NCBI GenBank assembly: GCA_947497145.1
Contig: CANMFQ010000007.1
Location: forward strand, 62,001-126,000
Reading direction: 5' to 3'
Source of the DNA: an uncultured Flavobacteriaceae bacterium
GTDB lineage: Bacteria; Bacteroidota; Bacteroidia; Flavobacteriales; Flavobacteriaceae
Length of the DNA: 64,000 nucleotides
Below the pieces are notes generated by a model, which saw only the letters and a list, made by a program, of their open reading frames with translations, was not told where the DNA came from and did no database searches. This document shows positions 27,840-36,880 of this stretch, piece by piece; the first letter of the stretch is position 1; the number at the start of each line of letters is the position of its first letter. The position numbers and the translations under genes are program-made.

Positions 27840-27873
27840 TTTGTCAGTAAACCATAGTTACCTTATAATTTTG
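27840..27873 (+). promoter_or_regulatory. candidate promoter of the GT-B glycosyltransferase gene
   Basis: TTTG at 27840-27843, a 22-bp spacer and TAATTTTG at 27866-27873 fit the -33/-7 consensus. The leader is about 35 nt. Confidence 0.4.
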
Positions 27874-27912
27874 GTTAATTTTAGCCAAACTAATTTTTCT
27901 TAAAAAGAACCG

Positions 27913-29157
27913 ATGCGCTTCAAGAAAGTATTAATCATAGCTTTTGTTTGGCCTGAACCTAATGCAACAGCTGCGGGTAGCCGTATGTTACAGCTTATTC
28001 ATTTTTTTTGCGCTCATAATTGTGACATTACTATGGCGAGTACGGCTGGTAGTTCTGAGCGGTCGGCTAACCTCAATGAATTGGGTGTCAAACAAGTATC
28101 AATAACCTTAAATGATGCTAGTTTTGATGAATTTATTCAAGATTTACAGCCGGAAATAGTGCTTTTTGACCGTTTTTTAACCGAGGAACAATTTGGTTGG
28201 CGTGTGGCTGAGTTTGCCCCAAAAGCTATACGTATTTTAGATACCGAAGATTTACATTCGTTACGGTTTTCTAGAGAAAAATTGTTGAAGCAATCCAAGA
28301 CGCATATGTCACATGATTGGTTGGGTCATGATATAACCAAACGTGAAATAGCCAGTATATATCGCTCAGACCTTTCTTTGATTATTTCTAGTTATGAGAT
28401 GCAGTTATTGATAAAGGAGTTGGCTATTGATTTGGCTATATGCATGCATTTGCCATTTATGTTAGCTAGTATTAGTGCCGAGCAAGCAACACTATGGAAG
28501 TCTTTTGAAGTGCGAAAAGATTTTATGTGTATTGGTAACGGAAAGCATGCGCCAAACAGAGATGCCATTGTTTATTTGAAAAAAGAAATTTGGCCCTTGA
28601 TTAGAAAACAACTTCCTGAGGCTAATGTACATATTTATGGGGCTTATTTGCCGGAGTATATACTTCAAATGCACCACCCCAAAACCGGATTTTTAGTACA
28701 CGGTTGGGTAGCGAATAAAGAAATGGCTTTTGAAAATTCTCGTGTAAATCTGGCTCCCTTGCGTTTTGGAGCGGGCATTAAAGGAAAACTTATTGATGCC
28801 ATGCAAACAGGTACACCTAGTGTTACCACAACAATAGGAGCAGAGGGCATGCATGATCAATTGCCATGGGCAGGAACAGTAGCAGAAAACCCTGAAGATT
28901 TTGCACAAGCAGCCATTGATTTATATACCAATTCGGCAGCATGGGCGCAAGCACAAAAGAATGGTGTTGCTATAGTAAATCAATTGTATGACAATCAAAT
29001 ACTCAGTGAGCGATTAAAAAATAAAATAAAGGAAATTGACCAAAGTTTAGATTCGCATAGGTGCAGAAATTTTATTGGCGCAATGTTGCAACACCAAACA
29101 ATGGCAAGCACAAAGTATATGGCCAAATGGATAGCTGAAAAAAACCGAGAATCCTAG
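27913..29157 (+). CDS. glycosyltransferase (GT-B fold, GT4-like)
   Basis: 414 residues. The N-terminus VWPEPNATAAGSRMLQLIHFF has the small-residue acceptor loop of GT4 enzymes. The C-terminal half has a nucleotide-sugar-binding layout: CIGNGKHAPNRDA, VHIYGAYLPEYI, HGWV, then NLAPLRFGAGIKGKLIDAMQTGTPSVTT, where the Gly-x-Lys-x-Lys segment replaces EX7E, as in several GT4-like enzymes. The acceptor is unknown. It has its own candidate promoter and lies between the QEGLA operon and menB. Confidence 0.7.
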   Translation: MRFKKVLIIAFVWPEPNATAAGSRMLQLIHFFCAHNCDITMASTAGSSERSANLNELGVKQVSITLNDASFDEFIQDLQPEIVLFDRFLTEEQFGWRVAEFAPKAIRILDTEDLHSLRFSREKLLKQSKTHMSHDWLGHDITKREIASIYRSDLSLIISSYEMQLLIKELAIDLAICMHLPFMLASISAEQATLWKSFEVRKDFMCIGNGKHAPNRDAIVYLKKEIWPLIRKQLPEANVHIYGAYLPEYILQMHHPKTGFLVHGWVANKEMAFENSRVNLAPLRFGAGIKGKLIDAMQTGTPSVTTTIGAEGMHDQLPWAGTVAENPEDFAQAAIDLYTNSAAWAQAQKNGVAIVNQLYDNQILSERLKNKIKEIDQSLDSHRCRNFIGAMLQHQTMASTKYMAKWIAEKNRES

Positions 29158-29197
29158 TGCAATTATGTATCTTTAGCCCTTAAAAAAATATACTGAA

Positions 29198-30040
29198 ATG
29201 AAATCTCCAAACTGGAAAGTAGCAAAAGAATTTGAAGATATCACCTATATGAAATGTGATGGGGTGGCACGTATAGCTTTTAATAGGCCAAACGTAAGAA
29301 ATGCTTTTAGACCCAAAACGACAAGCGAATTATACCAAGCTTTTTATGACGCACAAGAAGACACCTCTATTGGCGTGGTGTTACTTTCGGCTGAAGGACC
29401 ATCAACCAAAGACGGAGTGTATTCTTTTTGTAGTGGAGGAGACCAAAAGGCTAGGGGAGAACAAGGATATGTTGGGGAAGATGGTATGCATCGCTTAAAT
29501 ATTCTTGAAGTACAACGGCAAATACGTTTTATGCCAAAAGTGGTCATTGCAGTAGTGCCTGGTTGGGCCGTTGGTGGGGGGCATAGCCTTCATGTGGTTT
29601 GTGATCTTACCTTAGCCAGTAAAGAACACGCTATTTTTAAACAAACAGACGCCGATGTAACAAGCTTTGATGCGGGTTATGGCTCTGCTTATTTAGCCAA
29701 AATGGTGGGGCAAAAAAAAGCCCGAGAGATTTTCTTTTTGGGTAGAAACTATTCTGCTCAAGACGCTTATGAAATGGGAATGGTAAATGCGGTTGTAGCG
29801 CATGAAGAGCTCGAAGATACAGCCTATGCGTGGGCGCAAGAAATATTAGAAAAATCACCTACTTCAATAAAAATGCTAAAATTTGCTATGAATCTTACTG
29901 ATGATGGAATGGTAGGGCAGCAGGTATTTGCAGGCGAGGCTACACGTTTGGCATATGGCACTGAAGAAGCGAAGGAAGGTAGAAATGCTTTTTTAGAAAA
30001 GCGTAAGCCAGATTTTGGCAAAAACAAGTGGATTCCTTAA
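29198..30040 (+). CDS. menB: 1,4-dihydroxy-2-naphthoyl-CoA synthase
   Basis: 280 residues, normal length. Crotonase fold; MenB signatures are RPNVRNAFRPKT, FCSGGDQKARG, PGWAVGGGHSLHVVCDLTLAS and DAGYGSAYLAKMVGQKKAREIFF. It catalyses the ring closure of o-succinylbenzoyl-CoA in menaquinone synthesis. No other men gene is adjacent. A bidirectional terminator follows. Menaquinone is the main respiratory quinone in this group. Confidence 0.95.
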   Translation: MKSPNWKVAKEFEDITYMKCDGVARIAFNRPNVRNAFRPKTTSELYQAFYDAQEDTSIGVVLLSAEGPSTKDGVYSFCSGGDQKARGEQGYVGEDGMHRLNILEVQRQIRFMPKVVIAVVPGWAVGGGHSLHVVCDLTLASKEHAIFKQTDADVTSFDAGYGSAYLAKMVGQKKAREIFFLGRNYSAQDAYEMGMVNAVVAHEELEDTAYAWAQEILEKSPTSIKMLKFAMNLTDDGMVGQQVFAGEATRLAYGTEEAKEGRNAFLEKRKPDFGKNKWIP

Positions 30041-30070
30041 AAAAAGATAACAAACGTAAGCAAGGAGTAT

Positions 30071-30104
30071 AAAAAAACCGATAATCACATGATTATCGGT
30101 TTTT
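30071..30104. terminator. bidirectional intrinsic terminator between menB and the second LytTR gene
   Basis: CCGATAATC (30078-30086) pairs perfectly with GATTATCGG (30091-30099) around a 4-nt loop, flanked by A7 and T5, serving both converging genes. Confidence 0.85.
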
Positions 30105-30132
30105 GCACTAAAACTGTAATATGATAAAAAAT

Positions 30133-30825
30133 TTAGACATTATTTAGCGCTTCGGCTAGTTCGGTCTTTTTATTTCTACTTAATGGAATAGATCTTCCAC
30201 TAACTTCAACATTTTTACTATTGAATTTCTCTACTTTTTCTAAATTCACGATGTACGATTTGTGAATTCTTAAAAATTTATCTTCTGGCAATTGTTGCTC
30301 AAAAGATTTCATTGTAGATAAAATCACGATATTGGCTTCATCAGTAACTAGTTTTATATAGTCACCAAGTGCTTCTATCCATTTAATATCATTTAAAATA
30401 ACCTTTCGTTTCTTGAGGTTGCTTTTAACAAAAATATGTTCTTCATCTTCAACTACACGGTTTGCCTGTTCATATTTGGCTACGGCTCTACGTACAGATG
30501 CATCAAAACGAGCCATGGTAATAGGCTTGTGCAAATAATCTGTTACATCATAGTCAAATGCCTTTAAGGCGTAATCTGGTTTACCGGTAATTAAGATTAC
30601 CTGAGGACTGTTTTCTAGAGATTCGAGTAGGTCAAATCCGTTAATAATGGGCATTTCAACATCTAAAAAGATTAAATCAATTTCGTTGTTTTTAATGCCA
30701 TTTTTGGCCTCAATTGCGTTGCTGTATTCGGCCACCATAGCTAAATTGGGATGGTTGTTAACCAATTTTGATACTGCCATCCTTTGCATAGATGAATCGT
30801 CTACGATAATACTTCGTAATTTCAT
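30133..30825 (-). CDS. LytTR-family response regulator (orphan)
   Basis: 230 residues. The receiver has Asp9-Asp10, phospho-acceptor Asp55 (IFLDVEMPIING) and a Lys in LHKPI; the LytTR domain covers ~125-230 (WIEALGDYIKLVT, FLRIHKSYIVNL, IPLSRNKKTEL). No histidine kinase or LytS-like sensor is adjacent; the partner must be elsewhere. It is a paralogue of the H-NOX-operon regulator but lacks its companions. A perfect 18-bp inverted repeat lies 58-75 bp upstream of the start. Confidence 0.88.
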   Translation of the reverse strand: MKLRSIIVDDSSMQRMAVSKLVNNHPNLAMVAEYSNAIEAKNGIKNNEIDLIFLDVEMPIINGFDLLESLENSPQVILITGKPDYALKAFDYDVTDYLHKPITMARFDASVRRAVAKYEQANRVVEDEEHIFVKSNLKKRKVILNDIKWIEALGDYIKLVTDEANIVILSTMKSFEQQLPEDKFLRIHKSYIVNLEKVEKFNSKNVEVSGRSIPLSRNKKTELAEALNNV

Positions 30826-30882
30826 AAATGGGTTGATTTGTGGGGTTAAGTCATAAACAAATTACTGAAAAAACCTAATGAA

Positions 30883-30900
30883 TTACAACAAAAGTTGTAA
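30883..30900. promoter_or_regulatory. perfect inverted repeat upstream of the orphan LytTR gene
   Basis: TTACAAC-AAAA-GTTGTAA (7-4-7) in the non-coding region between the orphan LytTR gene and rpsF. It could be an operator; no binding family can be assigned. Confidence 0.4.
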
Positions 30901-31034
30901 ACATCGTTTCGTTTTGTGTGTAAAAGGTCAATGATCATGGGTTAAGATTTAGGTTATTGGGGGTTATATTTTCGTTTTTGTTTTTTTCATATTTAGAACT
31001 TTGATGTATCTATAACGAAGATTTTTTCGTTTTC

Positions 31035-31065
31035 TTGTGAAGTGTGGTAAATATTATTACTTTTG
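31035..31065 (+). promoter_or_regulatory. promoter of the rpsF-rpsR-rplI operon
   Basis: TTG at 31035-31037, a 20-bp spacer and TACTTTTG at 31058-31065 match the Bacteroidetes -33/-7 consensus. The start codon at 31089 leaves a leader of about 20 nt. Confidence 0.65.
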
Positions 31066-31088
31066 CCCACCTTAAAATAAATATAATT

Positions 31089-31430
31089 ATGAACCATTAC
31101 GAAACTGTTTTCATTTTGAATCCCGTTCTATCTGATACTCAGATAGAGGAAACAGTTAAGAAATTCGAGGATTTCTTAATTAAGAATGGCGCCAAAATGG
31201 TGGCCAAAGAAAATTGGGGGCTAAAAAAATTAGCCTATGCCATACAACACAAGAAAAGTGGTTTTTATCACTTGTTCGAATTTACCGCTCCTGGCGAAAT
31301 TCTTACTCCTTATGAGCAAGAGTTTACCAGAGACGAACGCGTTATGCGCTTTCTGACGGTAAAATTAGATAAACATGCAATTGCATGGGCAGAAAAAAGA
31401 AGAACAAGATTAAAAACAGCTAAAGCGTAA
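31089..31430 (+). CDS. rpsF: 30S ribosomal protein S6
   Basis: 113 residues. [16 protein letters not shown] and a [17 protein letters not shown] segment are S6 signatures. The ATG at 31089 is chosen; an in-frame GTG at 31044 would place the -7 element inside the gene. S6 binds 16S rRNA together with S18, whose gene follows after 5 bp. Confidence 0.97.
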   Translation: MNHYETVFILNPVLSDTQIEETVKKFEDFLIKNGAKMVAKENWGLKKLAYAIQHKKSGFYHLFEFTAPGEILTPYEQEFTRDERVMRFLTVKLDKHAIAWAEKRRTRLKTAKA

Positions 31431-31435
31431 GTACT

Positions 31436-31732
31436 ATGGCATCAATAGAACAACAAGCAAAAGGTAAGAAAGACGGAGAAATCAGATATCTTACCCCATT
31501 AAACATCGAAACCAATTCTAAAAAGAAGTATTGTCGTTTCAAAAAGAACGGTATCAAATACATTGATTATAAAGATGCTGATTTTTTAATGATGTTAGTT
31601 AACGAACAAGGTAAATTACTTCCAAGAAGGCTTACAGGTACTTCTTTGAAATACCAGAGAAAGGTGGCTCAAGCGGTAAAACGTGCGCGTCATATTGCAT
31701 TAATGCCTTATGTAGGTGATTTATTAAAATAA
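31436..31732 (+). CDS. rpsR: 30S ribosomal protein S18
   Basis: 98 residues. The core [50 protein letters not shown] is S18; the N-terminal ~20 residues ([17 protein letters not shown]) are the extension usual in Bacteroidetes. Middle gene of the rpsF operon; no Cys4 zinc cluster is present. Confidence 0.97.
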   Translation: MASIEQQAKGKKDGEIRYLTPLNIETNSKKKYCRFKKNGIKYIDYKDADFLMMLVNEQGKLLPRRLTGTSLKYQRKVAQAVKRARHIALMPYVGDLLK

Positions 31733-31746
31733 AAAAAAACGAAACC

Positions 31747-32196
31747 ATGGAACTTATATTAAAAGCAGACGTCGAAAACCTAGGGTTTAAAGACGATTTG
31801 GTTAACGTTAAGAACGGATACGGTAGAAATTACCTTATTCCTCAAGGTCTTGCTACTATGGCTACATCTTCTGCAAAGAAAGTACTAGCCGAGAACCTTA
31901 AACAAAAAGCACACAAAGAGAAAAAGATTGTTGATGCTGCTAATAAAACTGCTGAGGCTTTAAAAACCTTAGAGATTAAAATAGCTGCTAAAACTGGGGC
32001 TGGCGATAAATTGTTTGGCTCGGTTACTTCAATTGATTTGGCTGCTGCTTTGGCAAAAGACGGTCATGAAATTGATAAGAAATATATCAATATTAGTGGT
32101 GGAACGGTTAAAAGAACTGGCGTTGCAAATGCTCAAGTACGTTTGCATAGAGATGTTGTTGTTGACCTTTCTTTTGAAGTAGTTGCTGCTAAATAA
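31747..32196 (+). CDS. rplI: 50S ribosomal protein L9
   Basis: 149 residues. The N-terminal domain MELILKADVENLGFKDDLV with KNGYGRNYLIPQGLA is the L9 signature; a long charged helix (~45-75) links to the C-terminal rRNA-binding domain. Last gene of the operon, followed by a strong terminator. Confidence 0.97.
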   Translation: MELILKADVENLGFKDDLVNVKNGYGRNYLIPQGLATMATSSAKKVLAENLKQKAHKEKKIVDAANKTAEALKTLEIKIAAKTGAGDKLFGSVTSIDLAAALAKDGHEIDKKYINISGGTVKRTGVANAQVRLHRDVVVDLSFEVVAAK

Positions 32197-32218
32197 TTTT
32201 TCAGCAAAATAGTATATC

Positions 32219-32254
32219 AACCGTTTCTTGGGCTACCTAAGAAACGGTTTTTTT
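32219..32254 (+). terminator. intrinsic terminator of the ribosomal protein operon
   Basis: AACCGTTTCTT (32219-32229) pairs with AAGAAACGGTT (32239-32249) and is followed by T5. Confidence 0.9.
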
Positions 32255-32317
32255 GTTATACTCTCGCTGGGGTTTGTAAAGAGAAGCGTATTTATAATTT
32301 TAATGCATTAGTATATT

Positions 32318-32794
32318 TTGAAATATAGAAGATTAACAAAACAACAATTAGATGAATTGCAGCCAGAGTTTATTAACTTTTTGGCAACGCAATCTATTAC
32401 TGGCGAAGAATGGAAAAACTTAAAAGAAGAAAAACCTACCGTTGCCGAAGAAGAAATTGATGTTTTTAGCGATTTAATTTGGGAAGGTGTGTTAACCAAG
32501 GTTAGTTATCTTGAAAATATCTCTGCCCAGCATATGCATTTATTTCATTGTGCAGAAAAAGAAATGAAATTGATTTCGGTAAAGGTGATGAATCCTGAAA
32601 TTGATTTAACAACAGCTATTGGATTTAACTGGTTTAAGAAAAATTGGCAATCAGATTTTGTTGAGTATCTCACAGCTGCAAAAGTATACACTCAAGATAA
32701 AAATGTTGACAAGTTTAAACTCATAGAGCAAGGAGCTGTTATCACAAAAGGAGATTTGTATAAATGGTTTGAATCAATGATGGAGGTGAAGTAA
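32318..32794 (+). CDS. DUF6495 family protein
   Basis: 158 residues, function unknown. The start is TTG at 32318: the only nearby ATG (32303) is in-frame with an immediate stop, and the resulting MKYRRLTKQQLDELQPEFINF opening matches family members. Acidic, with no TM or signal, so cytoplasmic. Features include WKNLKEEKP, VFSDLIWEGVL and a YKWFESM tail. It sits between the ribosomal operon and hisS. Confidence 0.75.
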   Translation: MKYRRLTKQQLDELQPEFINFLATQSITGEEWKNLKEEKPTVAEEEIDVFSDLIWEGVLTKVSYLENISAQHMHLFHCAEKEMKLISVKVMNPEIDLTTAIGFNWFKKNWQSDFVEYLTAAKVYTQDKNVDKFKLIEQGAVITKGDLYKWFESMMEVK

Positions 32795-32867
32795 GCTATT
32801 ACTTTGCTTCACTATTCATGGTTACCCTCTTCTAAAGAATTATATTTGTTTTTTTGTAATAATTGAC

Positions 32868-32888
32868 TTTTTTAGCTGAGCTAAAAAA
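32868..32888. repeat. 21-bp palindrome immediately upstream of hisS
   Basis: TTTTTTAGCT-G-AGCTAAAAAA is a perfect inverted repeat with a 1-nt centre, ending 15 bp before the hisS ATG and 74 bp after the DUF6495 stop. Its symmetry suits a protein-binding site better than an RNA hairpin with such a small loop, but a weak terminator for the DUF6495 gene is possible. Confidence 0.45.
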
Positions 32889-32903
32889 GAACTAAAATAA
32901 GAT

Positions 32904-34283
32904 ATGGCGCAAAAACCTAGCATACCCAAAGGAACTCGCGATTTTTCTCCTTCTGAGGTTATCAAGCGAAATTATATAATTGATATTGTAAAAACACATT
33001 TTCAAACTTTTGGTTTTCAACCAATAGAGACCCCTTCTTTTGAAAATTCAGATACCCTATTGGGTAAATATGGAGAAGAAGGCGATCGCTTGATTTTTAA
33101 GATATTAAATTCTGGTGATTTTTTACGTAAAGTTGATGATGTTACCTATAGTGCTAAAAATGCCAATACAATTGCAGCTAAAATTTCAGAGAAAGCATTG
33201 CGCTATGACCTTACCGTGCCCTTTGCACGTTATGTTGTAATGCATCAAAATGAGATAGATTTTCCTTTTAAACGTTGTCAAATACAACCTGTTTGGCGTG
33301 CAGATAGGCCGCAAAAGGGGCGTTTTAGAGAGTTTTATCAGTGTGATGCCGATGTGGTTGGTGCAAATTCACTTTTGCAAGAGGTTGAGTTTATACAATT
33401 GTATGATGCCGTATTTACCAATTTAAAGTTAGAAGGGGTTACCATCAAACTTAACAATAGAAAAATATTAGCTGGAATAGCAGAAGTTATTGGCGCTGAA
33501 AATAACCTTATTAATTTTACAGTAGCTTTAGATAAGCTTGATAAAATTGGTGAAGAAGGCGTAAAAAAGGAAATGCTTGAAAAGGGCATTTCTCAAGTGT
33601 CCATTGATAAGGCTAGCCCTTTGTTTTCCTTGTCAGGAAGTAATATAGAGCAATTAGATGCCTTGCAGCAGCTTTTGGCTTCATCGGAAATAGGAAGCAA
33701 GGGGGTTGAAGAACTCCGTTTTATTTTTGAAGCTGTAGCAGCAGTAGGTTTGCAATCGGCTCAGTTGGCTATTGATGTAACACTAGCAAGGGGGCTCAAT
33801 TACTATACGGGTGCTATTTTTGAAGTAGCTGCACCAGAGGGCGTTAAAATGGGTTCTATTGGCGGCGGTGGTCGTTATGATGACCTTACAGGAATTTTCG
33901 GACTGAAGGACGTTAGCGGTGTTGGTATTTCATTTGGACTAGATCGTATTTATTTGGTGCTTGAGGAGTTAAACCTTTTTCCGCCGGCTATAGACCAGTC
34001 GTTGGAAGTACTTTGTGTGAATTTTGGTAGTAAAGAAGCACTGGCAGCTTTACAATTAGTTACTAAGCTACGTAAATCTGGGGTAAAGGCAGATTTGTAT
34101 CCTTCGGCGGCAAAGATGCAAAAACAGATGAAGTATGCTAATAATAGAAACGTACCTTACGTTATTTTAATTGGTGAAAAAGAATTGGAAAATGCTTCTT
34201 TTGTTGTAAAAAATATGAAAGAAGGCACTCAAAAAGAATACAACTTACAGCAACCAGAAGATTTTATCGCAAGTTTAAAGTAA
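32904..34283 (+). CDS. hisS: histidyl-tRNA synthetase
   Basis: 459 residues. Class II catalytic core: KGTRDFSP at the start, motif 2 QPVWRADRPQKGRFREFYQCDADVVG (the Arg contacts ATP), the His-specific ARGLNYYTGAIFEV and motif 3 GGGGRYDDL with GVGISFGLDRI. The C-terminal anticodon-binding domain covers ~360-459. Slightly longer than E. coli HisS (424), as is usual in Bacteroidetes. Confidence 0.97.
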   Translation: MAQKPSIPKGTRDFSPSEVIKRNYIIDIVKTHFQTFGFQPIETPSFENSDTLLGKYGEEGDRLIFKILNSGDFLRKVDDVTYSAKNANTIAAKISEKALRYDLTVPFARYVVMHQNEIDFPFKRCQIQPVWRADRPQKGRFREFYQCDADVVGANSLLQEVEFIQLYDAVFTNLKLEGVTIKLNNRKILAGIAEVIGAENNLINFTVALDKLDKIGEEGVKKEMLEKGISQVSIDKASPLFSLSGSNIEQLDALQQLLASSEIGSKGVEELRFIFEAVAAVGLQSAQLAIDVTLARGLNYYTGAIFEVAAPEGVKMGSIGGGGRYDDLTGIFGLKDVSGVGISFGLDRIYLVLEELNLFPPAIDQSLEVLCVNFGSKEALAALQLVTKLRKSGVKADLYPSAAKMQKQMKYANNRNVPYVILIGEKELENASFVVKNMKEGTQKEYNLQQPEDFIASLK

Positions 34284-34360
34284 GCTGAGTACGATTTTAA
34301 TCAGTTACAACTCAATCTAAGTGCTACCTGCTTAAAGCGAAGCGTTTCTGTTTCATTGTC

Positions 34361-34420
34361 TAGTAGCGTAGCGGTCTCTATTCTTGGTGGTAGCAGCACA
34401 GCGGTCTCTATTCTTTTTTT
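34361..34420. repeat. 30-bp imperfect tandem duplication
   Basis: Copies at 34361-34390 and 34391-34420 share the 16-mer AGCGGTCTCTATTCTT. The second copy runs into the 3' end of the Nudix gene. Confidence 0.6.
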
Positions 34421-34956
34421 TGAATATGGCTCACAATGGTTTGGTAATAAGAAGGCTCATACGGAACATAGTTTTGAAGATTTGCCATGCCCCAAGTTTC
34501 TTCTGCAAATTTGCGTAGCGAGACTAAAGCTAAGGCATCAACTTCGCTTTCTTGTTTTTTTAAGCTTTTAAGCGGTACTTTTAATTCAGCCAAAAAAGTA
34601 TGGTGATATTCACAATCTATTAAGTTGTCGTTGTGCTTTTGTACGTATTTAAAAACGCCTATTTTTTCTAGATCGGCAGGAGATACCGTCAATCCTATTT
34701 CTTCTTTTATTTCTCGTACGGCACCCAATTCTGGCGTTTCACCAGCACCTATATGTCCCGCAACCGAAACATCCCAAAGTAGGGGATGGGTATCTTTGTT
34801 TTTACCGCGTTGTTGTAGCAGTACTTTACCATCGGTGGTATAAAACCAGATATGCACGGTAGGGTGAAACCAGCCGTTTTTATGGGCTACAGATTTCATG
34901 GCGGTTTTTCCTGTGTAATGGCCATTTGCATCAAGTATATCAAGTAATTCATCCAT
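34408..34956 (-). CDS. Nudix hydrolase, IPP isomerase-like (YfcD type)
   Basis: 182 residues from the ATG at 34956 (a TTG at 34968 is less likely). The Nudix box is GAGETPELGAVREIKEEIGL, preceded by HPTVHIWFYTTDGKVLLQQRGKNKDTHP, the isopentenyl-diphosphate-isomerase-like arrangement, with HAGH-like DVSVAGHIGAG. Substrate unknown; a nucleotide- or isoprenoid-diphosphate hydrolase is likely. A terminator separates it from the M42 peptidase gene upstream, so it has its own promoter or depends on read-through. Confidence 0.8.
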   Translation of the reverse strand: MDELLDILDANGHYTGKTAMKSVAHKNGWFHPTVHIWFYTTDGKVLLQQRGKNKDTHPLLWDVSVAGHIGAGETPELGAVREIKEEIGLTVSPADLEKIGVFKYVQKHNDNLIDCEYHHTFLAELKVPLKSLKKQESEVDALALVSLRKFAEETWGMANLQNYVPYEPSYYQTIVSHIQKKE

Positions 34957-34960
34957 AGTA

Positions 34961-34992
34961 AAAAACAAAAAAGCCTCCTTTTAAGGAGGCCA
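34961..34992 (-). terminator. intrinsic terminator of the M42 peptidase gene
   Basis: On the minus strand GCCTCC and GGAGGC form a stem with an AT-rich loop followed by T6, 6 bp past the peptidase stop. It ends only 5 bp before the Nudix start codon. Confidence 0.8.
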
Positions 34993-34997
34993 ATAAG

Positions 34998-36086
34998 CTA
35001 TTCAAAGTAACTAAAAGTTTCGCCTTCTTTTATGTTAAGTAATGTTTCGTAAATTAATTTAATCACGTTTTCTACATCTTCTCTATGTACGGTTTCAACA
35101 GTAGTATGCATATAACGAAGCGGCAATGAAATCAAAGCAGACGCAACACCACCATTGCTATATGCAAAAGCATCGGTATCAGTACCTGTAAACCTTGATG
35201 CCGCCATACGCTGAAATGGAATATCATGCGCGGTAGCTGTTTCAATGATACGTTCACGCAATTTGTTTTGCACCGCTGGAGCATAAGAAATAACAGGACC
35301 TGCACCAATTTCGGTATGTCCTTGTGTTTTCTTTTCAATCATTGGTGTGGTTGTATCGTGACATACATCGGTTACAATGGCAACATTAGGTTTAATGGTT
35401 TGCGTAATCATTTCTGCACCACGTAAGCCAACTTCTTCTTGCACGGCATTGGTAATGTATAAACCAAAAGGAAGTTCCTTTTTATTTTCATGCAAGAGCC
35501 TAGCCACTTCTGCAATCATAAATCCGCCAGCTCTATTATCAATAGCACGACAAACAAATTTGTTCTTATTCAAAACCTGAAATTTGTCGGGGTAGGTAAT
35601 TACACAGCCCACATGAACGCCCATTGCTTCAACTTCGGCTTTGTCTTTTGCGCCTATATCAATAAAAATATTATCTAGTTTTGGCGGCTTTTCATTGGCT
35701 CTATTTCTTGTATGTATTGCAGGCCAGCCAAATACACCTTTTACAAAGCCGTTTTTGGTGTGAATATTTACCCATTTTGAGGGTGCAATTTGATGGTCAC
35801 TACCACCATTACGTATTACATAAAGTAAACCATTATCGGAAATATAATTTACATACCACGAAATTTCATCAGAATGCCCTTCAATAACTACTTTGTATTT
35901 AGCATCAGGGTTTATTACCCCAACCGCAGTACCGTAGGTGTCCGTAATAAAAGTATCCACGTAGGGTTTTAAATAATCCATCCATAGTTTTTGACCTTCC
36001 CATTCGTAACCCGTTGGAGCTGCATTGTTTAGGTATTTTTCAAAAAAATCTAATGATTTCTTGGTAAGAATTGTATTGCTTGCCAT
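34998..36086 (-). CDS. M42-family metallo-aminopeptidase
   Basis: 362 residues, cytoplasmic. Metal-ligand and catalytic motifs of the family are GHSDEISWYV (~70-79), CRAIDNRAGG (~178-187), QEEVGLRGA (~213-221) and the C-terminal H-bearing RYMHTTVETVH. Forms TET-like oligomers that trim peptides in other organisms; some members were mis-named endoglucanases. Monocistronic, with a terminator. Confidence 0.9.
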   Translation of the reverse strand: MASNTILTKKSLDFFEKYLNNAAPTGYEWEGQKLWMDYLKPYVDTFITDTYGTAVGVINPDAKYKVVIEGHSDEISWYVNYISDNGLLYVIRNGGSDHQIAPSKWVNIHTKNGFVKGVFGWPAIHTRNRANEKPPKLDNIFIDIGAKDKAEVEAMGVHVGCVITYPDKFQVLNKNKFVCRAIDNRAGGFMIAEVARLLHENKKELPFGLYITNAVQEEVGLRGAEMITQTIKPNVAIVTDVCHDTTTPMIEKKTQGHTEIGAGPVISYAPAVQNKLRERIIETATAHDIPFQRMAASRFTGTDTDAFAYSNGGVASALISLPLRYMHTTVETVHREDVENVIKLIYETLLNIKEGETFSYFE

Positions 36087-36190
36087 ATGTTATGTATTTA
36101 GTCAACGAAGTTAATAATATTAGTAATTAATTAATAATATGCACTCGCTTTTATCGTTAATTTTGCGAGGCTTTTATATTAATTGCAGCT

Positions 36191-36880
36191 ATGAAGAAGA
36201 TTATACTTTTGGGTTTATGTTTGGTAATGTCGTTTTTTGGACGCTCGCAGGTGAAAGAGATGCCCTTAGATTCTATTGCTGAAAAGATGATTATTATTGA
36301 AGGCGATTCTATCGTACACAATGCTATAGACCTTGACGAGGTGTATCTTTTTGGCAAGCTTAAATTTTCTGATTACAAATCGAAACTCAAGTACTATATT
36401 TTAAGACGAAAAACAATAAAAGTATATCCCTACGCTAAATTGGCAGCAGAACGCTTGGTGGAGTTAAATGATAGTATTTCAAAAATTAAGCGAAAATCGA
36501 AAAGAAAGCGCTACACAAAAAAAATACAGAAATATATTGAAGAAGAGTTTTCAGAAGAGCTTAAAAAATTAACCCGTACCGAAGGTCAAATTTTAGTGAA
36601 GTTAATTTACCGTCAAACAGGTTCTACTGCTTTTGATTTAGTTAAGGAACTACGAAGTGGTTGGCGTGCATTTTGGTACAATACCACAGCAAAAATGTTT
36701 AAAATAAGCCTAAAGGAAACCTTTGACCCCGAAGCGGTACATGAAGATTATCTTATTGAAGACATCTTGCAACGTGCTTTTTCTGCTTACCGACTGGAAA
36801 GGCAAAAGTCTGTGCTTGACTTTGACTATGCTACCCTAAACAATAAATGGGGTAATGTTGATAAGCCTGCGAAAGAGTAG
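36191..36880 (+). CDS. DUF4294 domain protein
   Basis: 229 residues with a short signal peptide (cleavage after FGRSQ). The DUF4294 core runs from DEVYLFGKLKFSDYKSKLKYYILRRKTIKVYPYA to FWYNTTAKMFKISLKETFDPEA, a Bacteroidetes-restricted family of unknown function, exported. A -7-like element TAATTTTG (36158-36165) lies upstream but lacks a clear -33. Confidence 0.8.
   Translation: MKKIILLGLCLVMSFFGRSQVKEMPLDSIAEKMIIIEGDSIVHNAIDLDEVYLFGKLKFSDYKSKLKYYILRRKTIKVYPYAKLAAERLVELNDSISKIKRKSKRKRYTKKIQKYIEEEFSEELKKLTRTEGQILVKLIYRQTGSTAFDLVKELRSGWRAFWYNTTAKMFKISLKETFDPEAVHEDYLIEDILQRAFSAYRLERQKSVLDFDYATLNNKWGNVDKPAKE

Noticed and set aside
30789-30812. TAGATGAAT-like match inside the orphan LytTR gene
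   Set aside because: It is explained by the coding sequence for the Asp-Asp-Ser-Ser motif and lacks a paired copy.
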